Assembly (NCBI GenBank): GCA_959347315.1
Contig: OY365807.1
Location: 16,194,874-16,258,873 of the forward strand
Reading direction: 5' to 3'
DNA from: Bimastos eiseni
Lineage: Eukaryota > Annelida > Clitellata > Crassiclitellata > Lumbricidae
DNA length: 64,000 bases
Under the pieces are notes generated by a model, which saw only the letters and a list, made by a program, of their open reading frames with translations, was not told the DNA's origin and searched no databases. Numbering within the stretch: the first letter of the stretch is position 1; every line of letters begins with the position of its first letter. Both the position numbers and the translations under genes were made by a program. Shown one piece after another: positions 44,501 to 54,165 of the stretch.

Positions 44501-46457
44501 GAAAATATTTTCATCCATTTTATATATGAGAGAATTTTTGTTTTTTGTTGAACAATGACTCATCATCGAAACTGCTGACTCATCATCGAAACTATTGGAA
44601 ATTCCCGTGACTTTTGACCTATTGGCGGACGTTTTGACAGGGAGCTTTTGTGCATGAATTGTGGCTCATCATCGAAACTATTGGAAATTTCCTGTCGTTT
44701 TTTCTTAGTCTGTTGGTTGATGTTTGTGTAGGAATCGGTTATTTTTTACCTAGTTATAGATTAAAAATACGTTTTGTAACCTATTAGGTGGACGATTTTT
44801 GAGCTATGTTATGGTCAATTGTCCCAGACAGTTTTATACCTACTCGAACGGTCTGTATATCGTAATTGGGAAACTCGTTGGTGCTGATGATATCAATCAT
44901 ATTTTAAGAAAAAGACAAAATCTCATCGACGTTTATTAAGCTAGGCCTATAGTTGCCAAGCGCACCATATGTTTTATTACATTTTCCATACTTCTTGATC
45001 ATTGAGAGTGCATACGCCCCTTTAGGCATTGCACGAGGTTAAAGATCACAGGTAGGCTATTTCCGATGGTATGCAAACTAAGGTGCGATCAGGTAAGGTT
45101 ACACAATAAAGGTAGATGAGATACTTTGAGGCGATGACCTCTCTATTAAATGCTGACTCTAGGCTTAAATCTTCTTGTTATATTTCCATGAGGGTGCCAT
45201 ACCAACACTAAATTTCGGTTTAGGCTTACTGTCAAACCAGACAACCTTCATTCATATTTTGCATGGCAGTATAAGTTGGACGAATAATTTTATTAACTTC
45301 AGCCTGTATAGTGTATACCAAAAAAGGGTGGATTTCAATCAGATGTTTTAACCGTTGTGAAGGTTGTGGTCAGCACGTACATGTATAGGCCTAGATGGTG
45401 GTGATCGTGGAAAGCAAGCCCATCATGCGTTTGCAACAACGCTCCACTAGGGTCCAGAAGTGTCTAAAGCCTCTGGTTTGGGTTGACCGGTCGAGGCATC
45501 CTTGAAAATTAAAACTTGGACATCTAGTCATTCAAAGTCATCTGTAGGAAGTTTTTGCACTTTCGAGACATGTTGAACTAGACACTTCTTCCGTGGATTG
45601 TTGGGCTACTCCTACAACCCTCCGCTCGCCTTCTTCATCAGCGTGATCGCGTATAAGCTTGTGTCGGATCTAGATCACTTGTGAACTACGCCACTGCTCA
45701 CGCTCAGACAGTGCTAGTCGCAAGCCTTCAAACCGGAGGGGCCAACGTGTCATGGCACACGGACATAATGGCCAGGTCGCCACTGATGAAAGCTTTTTCA
45801 GATGTTTCATATAGGATTATAGCCTGTAAAACTTCGTAAATTTGTAGGCCTAATCCCCATAAGGACTTGAATTTATTTTGTATGTAGCCTAGGCCTATAT
45901 TATATAAAAACTGTAGGCCTACATCGTAAGCGCTTGACTTAACTGATTGTGTTACAAGATACCAGTTGGCTTTGAGTACGGACGATGTGAAATACGGTGG
46001 ACATAACCGTGTTGATCGGACGATCGAATATGTTACGTATCCCGAGGGATGGGATACCAGAATGAATCATCTTTTTGTAAGTCTTCCTTTCTCAGATCAG
46101 GGTTCGTATGCAGAACATTAATTACTGTCAGTTATCTTTAGCTATTTTAGACCTATAAAGCCTAGCTAGACACATACCAGCATTTATAAGTGTCCATTCA
46201 TTCGGGAAATGCATAGCCTATAAGCCTAACCATACATATAAAAAAAATTAAGTTTTCTATTGTGGTGCCAATGCGGTAACTCGTGTCGTCACTCGTGTCG
46301 TCAATCATACCTATAGCTACTCTGCCTACTCCACTGTATAAAAAATATTTAAAAATGGAAACAAAATTTTTTAAATTAGGCCCTGTATAACATTTTCATT
46401 AACTTACAGGTCTACGTACCAAGTCGAGTTGCTCTCGTATTTACGAAAAAAGCGTAA
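25609..46457 (+). CDS. GBE1: 1,4-alpha-glucan (glycogen) branching enzyme, complete
   Basis: GBE1 moves alpha-1,4 oligoglucan segments onto C6 to create glycogen branches in the cytosol. Fifteen exons: 25609-25712, 28437-28609, 28769-28887, 29906-30028, 30404-30548, 31267-31357, 32073-32282, 33075-33190, 33979-34106, 34277-34375, 35154-35436, 36016-36200, 37303-37433, 45959-46076, 46410-46457. They sum to 2,073 nt (690 residues plus TAA), divisible by three, against about 702 in human. Order: CBM48 ([23 protein letters not shown]), then the GH13 barrel, with nucleophile Asp348 in FRFDGTT, acid/base Glu403 in VTIAE, and Asp472 in YAESHDQ. Each is offset by nine from the human residues I recall. 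The C-terminal beta domain ends [11 protein letters not shown]. Intron 8 starts with GC, not GT. Intron 13 (37434-45958) holds a Polinton. No break is seen. Confidence 0.96.
25713..28436. other. GBE1 intron 1
   Basis: 2.7 kb. It contains two (TA)n tracts (26,733-26,755 and 26,793-26,825), several TAGGCCTA octamers and SINE copy 2 near its 3' end. No coding region is supported. Confidence 0.6.
28189..28330 (+). mobile_element. SINE-like repeat, copy 2 (divergent)
   Basis: Carries the core TAACGTAATGAGCGCCTTGC followed by GTGGCTGCCGACA, with a B-box-like TTAGATTCCC 30 bases upstream. The tail is not conserved with copies 1 and 3. Confidence 0.45.
29535..29605 (+). repeat. (ATCA)n microsatellite
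   Basis: ATCA tetramers, nearly perfect for about 50 bases then degenerate, in GBE1 intron 3. Confidence 0.95.
32455..32665 (+). repeat. TGGA/TGGG-rich degenerate minisatellite
   Basis: About 200 bases of GGATGG, GGGTGG and GGTTGG-type units in GBE1 intron 7. The His/Pro/Ser-rich - strand ORFs here are by-products. Confidence 0.8.
32735..33022 (+). mobile_element. hAT-like MITE with 8-bp target duplication
   Basis: Ends are CAGAGGTGTAACAAG at 32735 and the inverted GCTTGTTACACCCCTG to 33022. The flanking direct repeat is CAACAGAT (32727-32734 and 33023-33030). The interior has G runs and inverted GCCCCC blocks. An 8-bp duplication and CAGRGG termini point to the hAT superfamily. It lies in GBE1 intron 7. 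A second copy is at 48574-48661. Confidence 0.85.
33191..33192 (+). other. GC splice donor of GBE1 intron 8
   Basis: The reading frame demands that exon 8 end at the G at 33,190 (..YHSHGL plus G) and resume at 33,979 (GT, then [12 protein letters not shown]). The intron therefore starts GCAAGG and ends ACAG. GC-AG introns are a known minor class handled by the major spliceosome. No nearby GT would keep both the frame and the conserved residues. Confidence 0.8.
34528..34594. repeat. 25-bp stem inverted repeat
   Basis: 34528-34552 and 34570-34594 are reverse complements with one mismatch, separated by 17 bases. Located in GBE1 intron 10. Probably a small foldback element. Confidence 0.85.
35758..35960 (+). 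mobile_element. SINE-like repeat, copy 3
   Basis: Best partner of copy 1. It shares AATGAATAA at the head, GAGGAACCAA with B-box-like ATTCGATGC, the core GGGCGCCTTGCATGGCTGCC, the TTGTTGTCAGTTT block and an ATTATTATT tail. Located in GBE1 intron 11. Confidence 0.55.
36577..36770. mobile_element. Foldback/MITE-like element with a perfect 34-bp hairpin
   Basis: 36620-36653 and 36677-36710 are perfect reverse complements (34 bp, 23-bp loop). Just upstream, GGGGCCGTCCACATATTACG matches the end of the element at 56458-56954. The perfect arms suggest recent formation or gene conversion. It lies in GBE1 intron 12 and generates spurious ORFs on both strands. Confidence 0.8.
37717..38004 (+). repeat. 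Polinton left terminal inverted repeat
   Basis: 288 bp, inverted match of 44576-44844 (269 bp). The length difference is mostly one ~20-bp insertion near 37,845-37,865. Contains two sub-copies of AATTTCCAATAGTTTCGA. Confidence 0.9.
38070..38650 (-). pseudogene. Polinton integrase, 5'-truncated and frameshifted
   Basis: The - strand shows the second catalytic Asp context (WVDKGKEF), then the Glu context (VVERWNRTM) and YNETRHSSI, typical of DD35E retroviral-type integrases. A C-terminal SH3/chromo-like tail follows with FTPRWTEE and [13 protein letters not shown] near 38,596 separates the Asp and Glu blocks, and a frameshift near 38,275 precedes the C-terminal tail. The zinc-binding N-terminus and first Asp are missing. 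Sequence upstream is occupied by the opposite-strand ORF at 38724. It is inactive. In a whole element this enzyme inserts the transposon and makes the 6-bp duplication. Confidence 0.85.
38724..39026 (+). CDS. Unknown 100-residue protein in the Polinton
   Basis: Intact ORF on the strand opposite to all other Polinton genes. The protein starts [15 protein letters not shown], is rich in acidic and aromatic residues and alternates hydrophobic beta-like strands ([19 protein letters not shown]). I see no signal peptide, membrane segment or known motif; a small all-beta fold is a guess. It ends 30 bases short of the convergent fibre-like gene. Its survival without a stop among broken neighbours is notable but could be chance for a short ORF. 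Confidence 0.5.
   Translation: MGTRKFIEFETLEEDVVCTVKTKQNLYGTVGYFYLITVEAPDETEYYMSVFEGSWDTPIHDKLETDKIFTFTKTRIETEPGYSTSYIVLSGDNEVVDLEV
39056..40253 (-). pseudogene. Polinton fibre-like protein with discoidin-like region, one frameshift
   Basis: The first 341 codons (40253 to 39228) are open. The N-terminal ~90 residues ([18 protein letters not shown] and [14 protein letters not shown]) look like a trimeric-fibre or coiled shaft. Residues ~130-240 contain [25 protein letters not shown] and YAYWRFHI, resembling an F5/8 type C (discoidin) jelly roll. A second half-unit starts near [11 protein letters not shown] frameshift in a purine run near 39,275-39,290 breaks the end; homologous-looking sequence continues in another frame to a TAA at 39,056-39,058. 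Possible role in particle surface binding is inference. It is the least damaged long gene of the element. Confidence 0.6.
40278..40699 (-). pseudogene. Polinton cysteine protease (adenain-like), broken
   Basis: Open for 90 codons from 40,699, with GTHWMCWIK (catalytic His context) and YFDSYG (the Asp context), the hallmark of the adenovirus-protease/Ulp1-like fold. A frameshift near 40,430 follows, and further on the codon where the active-site Cys of the xCGH motif would lie is TGA. Remaining sequence in that frame runs to a stop at 40,278-40,280. Its start lies directly after the polymerase stop codon. In intact elements the enzyme matures capsid proteins. Confidence 0.8.
40700..44566 (-). 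pseudogene. Polinton protein-primed DNA polymerase B, multiply broken
   Basis: About 1,250 codons. The N-terminus (44566-43583) has a SAP/Rho-N-like helix pair near its start and a region ending [13 protein letters not shown], which precedes the polymerase in many animal Polintons. Exonuclease motifs follow: YADFES (Exo I) and NLSGYDS (Exo II). Polymerase motifs A (LDANNLYG, ~41,870), B (KLMNNSVFG, ~41,455) and C (FTDTDSL, ~41,175) are present. Breaks: frameshifts near 43,610, 42,615 and 42,235; in-frame stops at 41,903-41,905, 41,828-41,830 and 41,450-41,452. The catalytic Asp residues themselves survive. It cannot make a functional polymerase. The scatter of independent lesions fits neutral decay. 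Confidence 0.93.
44576..44844 (-). repeat. Polinton right terminal inverted repeat
   Basis: 269 bp, inverted copy of the left end. The polymerase-side ORF begins ten bases inside it. Confidence 0.9.
44851..45958. other. GBE1 intron 13, part after the Polinton
   Basis: Non-coding, with several TAGGCCTA octamers (44,944; 45,384; 45,845; 45,887; 45,914). No element was delimited. Confidence 0.5.
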
Positions 46458-47289
46458 GATCCTGGAGAAATTGACAAGAAACGACTGGAAGTGGTCAAGA
46501 GAATCTGGATGACTTAACCAACTGTACATTGTGATGTCGCTTTTATGTCGAATCGAGGCGTATTGTCTGCATTTTGGTTTCGTAATTGGATTGCATGCGT
46601 AATTATTGCGTAGGCCTATCGCCTACTCAAGATTGGCTAATTGAAGCTACGATCAGGAAGAACTTATGACCTACCAGAGAATGTGTTCCACAAGCTTCGT
46701 CTACAGGAGGCTATTTCGCTTGCTTCGTTCGCCAAGTATAGGCTGCATGTGCAACGTTTCATCATTAGCTTTGTTTCTTACTATGGAAAGAAGAAAATCT
46801 GAAATTATAGTATCTCATTTCTCAGTTTTTCCGTTACTAAACGAATTGATGATCACTGACTCGAGGAAGTAAAAACCGACCAAGAACAAGGAGGGGGAGG
46901 GAGAGAGAGGAGGTAAGTGTATGGGAGAAGGTAAATGTGAAATAGAAAGTAAACAAATTATGATATCCAGAAATATAAGCATAACCAGAAAAAAGAGGAA
47001 GAAGAAAATCAATCCGCTTTGGCAAACGTTGAGAGACAGCTCTGATATGAGGTAAGTATTCACTTAAATTATCTATCTTCCCCTCAAATCTCAACGACTC
47101 GCTTGCCAAACCAAAAGCCCTTGAACAGCTTGAAATTTAACTTTTTGGATAGGCCTTACTATAACATAGAAATTAATTTCCATCATCCGTAACACGCCTT
47201 AGCTCCAAACACCTTGACTCGATCGTTCAAATTCCAGTTTATAGGCCTATAGCCTAGGGCCTACATGTATCATCTTTCGCAAAAATAGA

Positions 47290-47600
47290 AACTATAGACA
47301 AGGAGGTGGGGTTGCTATCATAATAAAAAAATCGTCTGAAATCAAAACCTCACTCAATAGAAAACTCTTGAATACTACCGAAGATTCTGTCCAAAATAAC
47401 GAGGCTTTATGTCGGTGATCCATAATATTATCCATCAGCATCTGAAATATCAAACGACTTCTCTCTTACAACTCTGCAACAACATTGATCAACTATGAAA
47501 ACTAATCCTTGAAGACAATGCTCTGTGATTTGCTCACATTTTTCTACCTGGAGACCTCAATACAATCTGGATATAAATAAACTTTCAGAATTAACTGGAC
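47290..47600 (+). mobile_element. LINE relic (endonuclease part)
   Basis: Reading shows QGGGVAIIIKKSSEIK, then, after stops and shifts, PGDLN. These are the GGGVA.. and GDLN motifs of APE-type endonucleases of CR1/RTE LINEs. It is strongly decayed, and sequence to ~47,880 may belong to it. Confidence 0.6.
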
Positions 47601-48389
47601 TCCCTTCAATCGCCATGAAGCAGCAAGCAAAAGGAGAACACTTTCTTGCTGCAATGTAACGTATAGGTAATGTAAATCTTCGAAAATTTCTCAGGGCCTA
47701 CAAAAGCCAAGTCAGTGAGACCAACTTATACACCTACGCTATACTAAATCAAATCCTCAATAGCCAATCCTCTCGTCTTCTCGCCCCAAAAACATTAAAG
47801 TTGTCAGCTCCGTGATTAGAACCGATGATCAAGCCATTTAGCCTATCGTCTCCAGGCCCTTCACACCCAACATCATAAGAGTAAGAATTCCGAGCCGAAG
47901 GCGCTGGGTAACAGGAGTCCATTGGAGCAGCGGTTCTTAGCCTCTTTAGCCCTGCGACCCCCTAATAATATTTCCAAAAGTGTAGCGACCCCAGCCATTA
48001 AAATATTGGGTCACTGCCTTCACCGCGCTTTTACTACCATCTAATCAGTTGATAATCCATACACCTCATGCACAACAGCGTAATCAATCTTTAATTAATA
48101 GAACAATTTAAAATTTGTTGGTAATAATAATTTTTAATAATAAATCTAGGCTATCATAGTACAAGAAATACGTAAAAATCAGTTAAAGTCACTATAGTAG
48201 AAGGCTAGTTCTTGTAATAATCACGACTATATAAATATTATATACGAGCTGAAAACTCAAGGCTGAAAACGTTTCGTTAACAAATTCCTGAAGGTTCCAG
48301 GCGACTTCTGGCAAATCGTAAGGCGACCCCTGTGGGGGTGGCGGGCCCACAGACAAGCTCGCATTTTATTTGGTGAACTCGTTCATGAC

Positions 48390-48542
48390 CAGAGGTGGCG
48401 ATCCAGGGTGTCGAGGGGTACAAGTCCCCCTCACCTTTTACAGATAGGGGACAATTTACACGTGTGTCCCATCAATGGCCCCCATATTTCCAACTCCTCT
48501 CATTGGGTGTGTCCCACCTGTCAAGCGAGATCGCCGTCTCTG
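48390..48542 (+). mobile_element. hAT-like MITE (CAGAGGTGGCGAT family) with 8-bp TSD
   Basis: 153 bp. Ends are CAGAGGTGGCGATC and the inverted GATCGCCGTCTCTG. The flanking repeat is TTCATGAC (48382-48389 and 48543-48550). Related to 54567-54706 in inverted orientation and to the fragment at 50200-50265. Confidence 0.85.
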
Positions 48543-48573
48543 TTCATGACTAATAGTCTACGTACGTACGTAC

Positions 48574-48661
48574 CAAAGATGTAACAAGGTTTTGAAAAGT
48601 TGGGGGCATAATTTGAAACTGGGGGGCCGGTGCCCCCTGGCCCCCGCTTGTTACACCTCTG
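48574..48661 (+). mobile_element. Short hAT-like MITE, second copy of the GTGTAACAAG family
   Basis: 88 bp. Same termini as 32735-33022 (ATGTAACAAGG and CGCTTGTTACACCTCTG) with an internal deletion. Flanked by GTACGTAC (48566-48573) and GGACGTAC (48662-48669), 7 of 8 identical. Confidence 0.8.
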
Positions 48662-48970
48662 GGACGTACCGCTATCTTAATATAGTTAGGGGATTCACGG
48701 ACACTACGTACATAGATACACCTATAATTATATCCATAGAACATAATATATCATAGTATTACAACCATTACAAATATTATGAGCAATTATTGTACACATA
48801 CAGGCATTATCGCGCACATTAAATTTTGTGCGCGTGTAATAGATAGCCATAAAGTTCATACATTGAAATTGAAATTCTTAAAGAAATGTTTTAAACAGGC
48901 AGTAATAATTCATGTATAGTTTGCACTTAAATAAAATTTAGACTGAAATAATGTTGGCTGTTGGACCTAA

Positions 48971-49085
48971 GGACCCATCCATATATTACGTACGCCAAAA
49001 ATCGGATTTTCGGATCCACCTCCCCTATTGCACTGCGTACATTTCGTGAACCCCTCCCCATGCGTTCGTACATTTGAGCTGTAGC
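48971..49085 (+). mobile_element. One-ended copy of the Harbinger-like MITE
   Basis: Matches the left 115 bases of the element at 56458, with ATATTACGTACGCC and AATCGGATTTTCGGA in common, then C-rich blocks. The right end was not found. Confidence 0.65.
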
Positions 49086-49918
49086 CTATCCTCCCAAATT
49101 GTCATTACACTACTTTACTGCATTGTCATTACATTACCTCATCGTCAGTTCATTACCATTTTGCCGTTACATTACCCTATTGTCATTATATTGCCCAACT
49201 TTCGTTACATCACCACATTGTCATGACATTACCTATTCGTCAGTTGAAGCAAATTGTATTAATTTATGAAGTAGAGCAGATTGAACCAAAATATCCAGAA
49301 GATATGAAAGTAGTTAAGGATTTCACTGAGTAACTGGGAAGAAGGATTAGAGTTGGTTTTTCTATTTGGCTATTATTTCATGGCAGTTTTCAAGAATTTT
49401 ACACACATGTTGAAGGGAATAATTCTTACAATGTACAATATAAAGGACGTTTCTATGCGTATGTTATTGGTAACGAGGATTTGCTAAGAAGAGTTGACTC
49501 CTCAGAGAAATACTGTGTGTGATCAATAAGGTTCAATTGACTTGATTGCTTAAATAAATACCTAACAACCTTATGATTAAAAGACTCTATAGACTTCATT
49601 AATGGTCAAAGACGTGTGTTGATGGGACCCAGTAGTCAATTAATGGTCAAATAATGGTGCGATTTTTGTGTATCATTGATTGAACTAGATAACAGGGAGA
49701 AAAAGACGTAGAGTAGGATAGATTGAAAGACAGCAAACAGTAACTGTGTCATTTAACTGAGCTGCAATATGCCCAAATAATTTTTTTCAACGACAAGACA
49801 TAGGGACCATGTTGCCAAAAGCTTTCGTTAAAATTCTCGTTTCATTCATCCACAACAGGCAGCCACACCTAAGACGACATTTTGGGCACAAAAATAGAGA
49901 AGATAGGGTCAGCAAACC

Positions 49919-50082
49919 CAGAGGCGTCCAGATAGGGGTGGGGAGTGGTCCGGAGGCAAATGCTTCCAATTTCAGGTGGGGGTGGGTGGGTAATTTTTTG
50001 TCTATGGGGGAATATCTTGCCTTCCTGACATCTGGGACCAGGAGGTTTGCCTCCATCGCTCAGAGGGGGATTGACGCCTCTG
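49919..50082 (+). mobile_element. hAT-like MITE (CAGAGGCGTCC family), copy 1
   Basis: Ends are CAGAGGCGTC and the inverted GACGCCTCTG. The interior contains GGAGGCAAATGC and AATTTCAGGTGGGGG, inverted relative to 54047-54165. Flanking 8-mers (AGCAAACC, AACAGACC) are only partly alike. An ORF at 49809-50156 runs through it and is not a gene. Confidence 0.7.
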
Positions 50083-50199
50083 AACAGACCAAAGAAGAGG
50101 CAAATAGACATAATAGAGCTGTAGACAGGCTTAAGACAAGAGGAAGAGAAATTTAGGAAAGAGACAGGCAGACAAGACTGAATTTAATTATACATGCGT

Positions 50200-50265
50200 A
50201 CACCCACATTTCCTACTCCTTTCATTGGGTGTCCACCCACCTGTCAAGCCAGATCGCCGCCTTTG
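50200..50265 (+). mobile_element. Truncated copy of the CAGAGGTGGCGAT MITE
   Basis: Only the right part is present: CATTGGGTGTCCACC, then CAAGCCAGATCGCCGCCTTTG. Confidence 0.65.
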
Positions 50266-50748
50266 CCTATTAAGCTATGCGATGTACACTTATTTAACCA
50301 ACAATGCTGCTTAGTGAGAGAAGGGCATGTCAACGTTACAGAGATACAATGATTTCACTCGGTTCGTCAGCTCTGCGCCCCACCCCTCTTCGCTCCCCCA
50401 AGCTGGATGTTGAAGATTCGCACTCGGGTGTACAAACTGTAGCCAAGGACCAATATACACTTTGACCTGTAGCTAAGAATAGGTAGGTCCCTACATGAAT
50501 ATTATCAGAATTGTAGATATATAAATATTATTAGGCCCACATAGCAACCAGGATAGTCAACGCGATTTTGACTTGAGACCTGCATATACTACTCTGTGGA
50601 CTTACTGTAATCTTGTATGGGTCTCAATCTACCACTCAAGACTAAAAACGCTAATATCCCTTCAAAATAGAGCCCTTGATTAGAGCAGGCCGATAGCCAG
50701 AGGCAAATTCAAGACGAGACAAATCCTCTACACAGTGCTTAAAGTGAG

Positions 50749-50857
50749 CATGGACGGTCATAAACGGCGTCCAGGCACTTCACTGTGTTCAAGGTTGGAC
50801 GCTGTCCAGTCACTTATTTCGTCAGTATAGCCTGGACGCCGTCCATGACCGTCCATG
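50749..50857. repeat. Foldback element, 28-bp arms
   Basis: 50749-50776 and 50830-50857 are inverted copies with two mismatches, built from GGACGGTCAT and GGCGTCCAGGC. The 53-bp loop holds a further GGACGCTGTCC palindrome. Confidence 0.85.
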
Positions 50858-51879
50858 CAGCAGAGCAATTTCTCTACGTTATTATCAACAGCATTTAATT
50901 ATTTTTTTCAAAAATGGCATAATTAAATGAGTATTTTAATAATTTTAACTAGTCAGCTGATATCATATGCGGCTCAAAGACTCCAGTTGTCATTTTAGAC
51001 GTAGACCTACCCTTACTCACTCACATTGACGTAAACAAAAAAGGTTTGATGTGTATTTTAATCTTTAAACCGCTATAGAACTTTAGGCCTCTGCGCTTAA
51101 GTGTAGGCCTGCGGTAGTCGCGAGTATAATTTAATTGTTTTGAATTATGGGACTAGATTTTTGATTCGTAAGGCCTTGCGGTTTTAACGGTCCTTATAAT
51201 AGCTTAGAACTACATCAAATCTAAGAGATATGGAAAGTTAGCAGCCATGCCTGGAAAGCGTTGCGGCGAACAATATATCATATATCAAGATATCACCACA
51301 TTCTTCGGGCCTTAGAGATCAAAACAGTCTGCAGCCGATGCCTCTCAGCCTCGAATAGCAGATCTGTAGACTGGACTCAAGATGAGACAATTCGGCAACG
51401 CGGCTTAGGATCCACGATGTGTCAGGAAGACGAAGACTGAACTTAAGATACTGTATGGCAGAAGCTATGTTAACAACTTTCGGTGCACTGCTCTTACTAT
51501 AGCGGACTATAGGTCAAACAATCAATCAATTTTCGTTTATTCAGTTTTCATGCTATGATAACACTTTTATAGGCCTACGGAAACCGTTTGCTATATATAT
51601 ATACATATATATATGGTGTGTGTGTGTGCGGGTGTGTGTATAGCGTTTTTTCGACGTTATAGAATGTAACGTAAACCATTTTCCGGTTAAAGGCATATAA
51701 TAGGCCCTATGCGTGAGCAAACTGTCAAACCACCCTGCAGTAGACGGACAGCAGCGACAAGTAGGCTATTGACTTAAGTTTGATTCGTATAGAGTGTTCA
51801 GCATAGATAGAGTTGTCGAAGTCAACCCAAATTGTAATTGGAATCGTGATCTCCAAATTTCTAACTAAATTTCTAACTT

Positions 51880-52450
51880 TCAAGCGCCACTTGAAAGCCA
51901 ATCGCAGGGCACCAGCCTATTCACGAGCGTTGCATCAAATCAGAGCGGTTGTCCAAAGAATAGTCCTTGGGCGGTCAGAGTCCGGTTTCCAGAAGGTCAT
52001 CGGAGGCAGAGTAGGCCTATGTATACGTATAGCTGTTAAGGATGGTATCGTTTTGGTCGAGGATTGACAGGTGGAGTATCAAGTAAGGAGTCTGGGTTTG
52101 AGCTCTCTAAAGTTTAGAATGGAGAACCCTAGTGCAAATTAGTGCATGGACAAGTGTTGATCGCACGAGGGGAAAGCGAATTTGGTACGATGGTACGAAG
52201 TTGACGTATTAAAATGATTGAGGCATGTTCGAAAGATGCGATTGACATGGTCTGAAAATGAGAGAGAACTGCGTCCAGTGTAACGCCCAAAGAACGTACT
52301 GAAGCAGAGCAATATGGATTTCGGAGACGTTGCTTCGAGAAATTCCGTTTGATGAAGTATGTGCCACATTTGGAGGCTAATCCCTCGCTCTGTAGTCCAT
52401 TCCCGGCTCTTCCACTGCTCAATATCAATGTCTTCTATTGGCCTCTGCAT
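51880..52450 (-). mobile_element. LINE relic (reverse transcriptase, 3' part)
   Basis: The - strand translation gives VRSLGVTLDAVLS and IRQLRTIVPNSLSP, matching the LGV.FD..LS ... LRQLR.IR..L segment of CR1-like RT. The adjacent 51,885-51,935 stretch is repeated at 61,360-61,410. Confidence 0.6.
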
Positions 52451-53257
52451 AATTTTCAGAGAAGTCGTCTGAGCACGACTCTTTCTTCATACTATATTTT
52501 ATAATTGCAAACGTTGGACCAGTGCCAGAATCCCAGGTTGGACTATAAACTACAGTCATAATATACAGACGACAGACGTACTAACGTTTGGGTGTAGCAT
52601 AGTACTAGTATCGAGACATAACGTTTAAACTCATCGACGCATAGGCCTATGTAGGCCTATCATCCCTATGTCATTGCTTCAACCGCAGTATTATTGGCGC
52701 GGACGCATTCAAAAGAGAGCTATAGCGGGTCTACAATGTAGCCTACACAGTACAGAATATGACCATGATTAGGCCTGTACGTATTGCATAGGCGTGACAT
52801 GTTAACGGCTGGTGGATCTACTGCTCGCCATGCAGCTGTCGTTGACTTTAAATAAGGGCTTCTTAGCCGCTTCCGGTTGCAATTCCTGATTATTCATCGT
52901 TCAGCACAGCGGCTGCTAGCTTTGTACATAGGCTACATCTTGCCCAAATATAAACCCATTGAAAAAATTAAACAAATTTAGCTTACATGTAAACAAACCC
53001 AGCCATTTCATACGCATTACCGTGACACTCTTCAGGAAGCACACATGACGTAATCAGTTTTCGCTAATTAGGCCTAATTATCAAGAGTTCCAGTCTTCCA
53101 GGCCCCATGCCGCCACCCATTAGGCTGCTGTGGACAATTTATCGCAAGTATTTACAATGTTGGCATCCAAAATGCAAAGTCGCGGAATCCAGTTTCTGTA
53201 CACAAACTCGGCCAAAGCCATAGGCCTAATCGATTAGATCATTATTAGGCCTATAAA

Positions 53258-53800
53258 TAGGGCTGCCGTGACTCCCGCGAGTACCAGAGCACTCGCGAGT
53301 ACTCGACTCCAAGAGTCACACAAGTAATTTAATGTAGGCCTACTTGAGTACTCGCATGCTTCCACTTCCGATCGGAAAATTGCAATTTCCGGTTCCAGTT
53401 TTCCAAGGCAACGAGTATCACTGAGCATTAGGTTAGTGAGCAATTGTTAGAATTTAATGCAAACTTGGCTTTAAGTTAATTGCGAGTCATGACATGATGA
53501 CATCTCATATTCTTATTTTTTGGCAGTCTGTTGGCTTCGTATAGCCTATATTTCTTCTGTGAAACAAAAAACTAAAATTTTGTTTCTTTGGCTGTTCAGT
53601 AGCTTGTCAATTGTTACATTGGAGATTTAACTTTATTGATGCCTCAGAGCTTTAGTTAGAACCTATGTATGGTCTAATTAGTCTACTTAGTCAATCTATA
53701 GTATATCTATATTAGAAGCCATGCAGCTTGCATTAAGCACTTCTGGAATTAACGAGTAATCTAGTACTCGACTTCAAAACTACTCGTTAGCCGCACCGTA
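53258..53800 (+). mobile_element. hAT-like element with CGAGTACTCG repeats
   Basis: 543 bp. Ends are TAGGGCTGCCG and (inverted) TACGGTGCGGC. Flanked by CCTATAAA (53250-53257) and CCTATAAG (53801-53808), 7 of 8 identical. Near both ends are ACTCGCGAGTACTCGAC-type blocks. No transposase. Confidence 0.65.
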
Positions 53801-54046
53801 CCTATAAGTCAGGTCAGGTTCGCGATTGAAACACGCAGGCAGATATGCAATCACGCATAGATCGTTGACTCGTACTTAGATAGACCTATACATTGTATGG
53901 TGCATGGTGCTTAGAATTGGAGTGGTAGGAGAGGATGAAACGGAATCTGGAAAGGGTTTGTGAACAATTAACATAATATAATACAATATATATAGTTTTG
54001 GCTGAAACCTAAAACTTCCGATGACGGATTTGCTATAGGAACAAAC

Positions 54047-54165
54047 CAGGGGCGTCCCCAGTGTCAGGAAAGCAAGATATTCTCCCCTAAATAAGACCAA
54101 AAAAATTCCCCCTACCTGAAATTGGAGGCATTTGCCTCCGGACCCCCCTATCAGGACGCCCCTTG
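54047..54165 (-). mobile_element. hAT-like MITE (CAGAGGCGTCC family), copy 2
   Basis: About 118 bp. Ends are CAGGGGCGTCC and the inverted GGACGCCCCTT. AACAAAC flanks both sides (54040-54046, 54166-54172); the duplication is GAACAAAC if the element ends one base earlier. Inverted relative to 49919-50082. Confidence 0.8.

Larger units (their letters stand above)
37717..44844 (-). mobile_element. Polinton/Maverick DNA transposon, internally deleted and decayed
   Basis: The element is 7,128 bp. It starts AGTAGGTATAAA and ends with the complement TTTATACCTACT. It has ~270-290-bp TIRs and is flanked by an exact 6-bp duplication CGAACG (37711-37716 and 44845-44850), as expected of Polintons (AG termini, 6-bp TSD). 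It carries remnants of protein-primed DNA polymerase B, adenovirus-like cysteine protease, retroviral-type integrase, a fibre-like protein and a 100-codon unknown gene. Packaging ATPase and the two capsid genes found in full 15-20 kb elements are missing, so a large internal part has been lost. It sits in GBE1 intron 13, antisense to the host gene for most of its content. Multiple stops and frameshifts make it non-autonomous. Confidence 0.95.

Noticed and set aside
49809..50156. 115-codon + strand ORF
   Set aside because: Runs across MITE 49919-50082; no recognisable domain.
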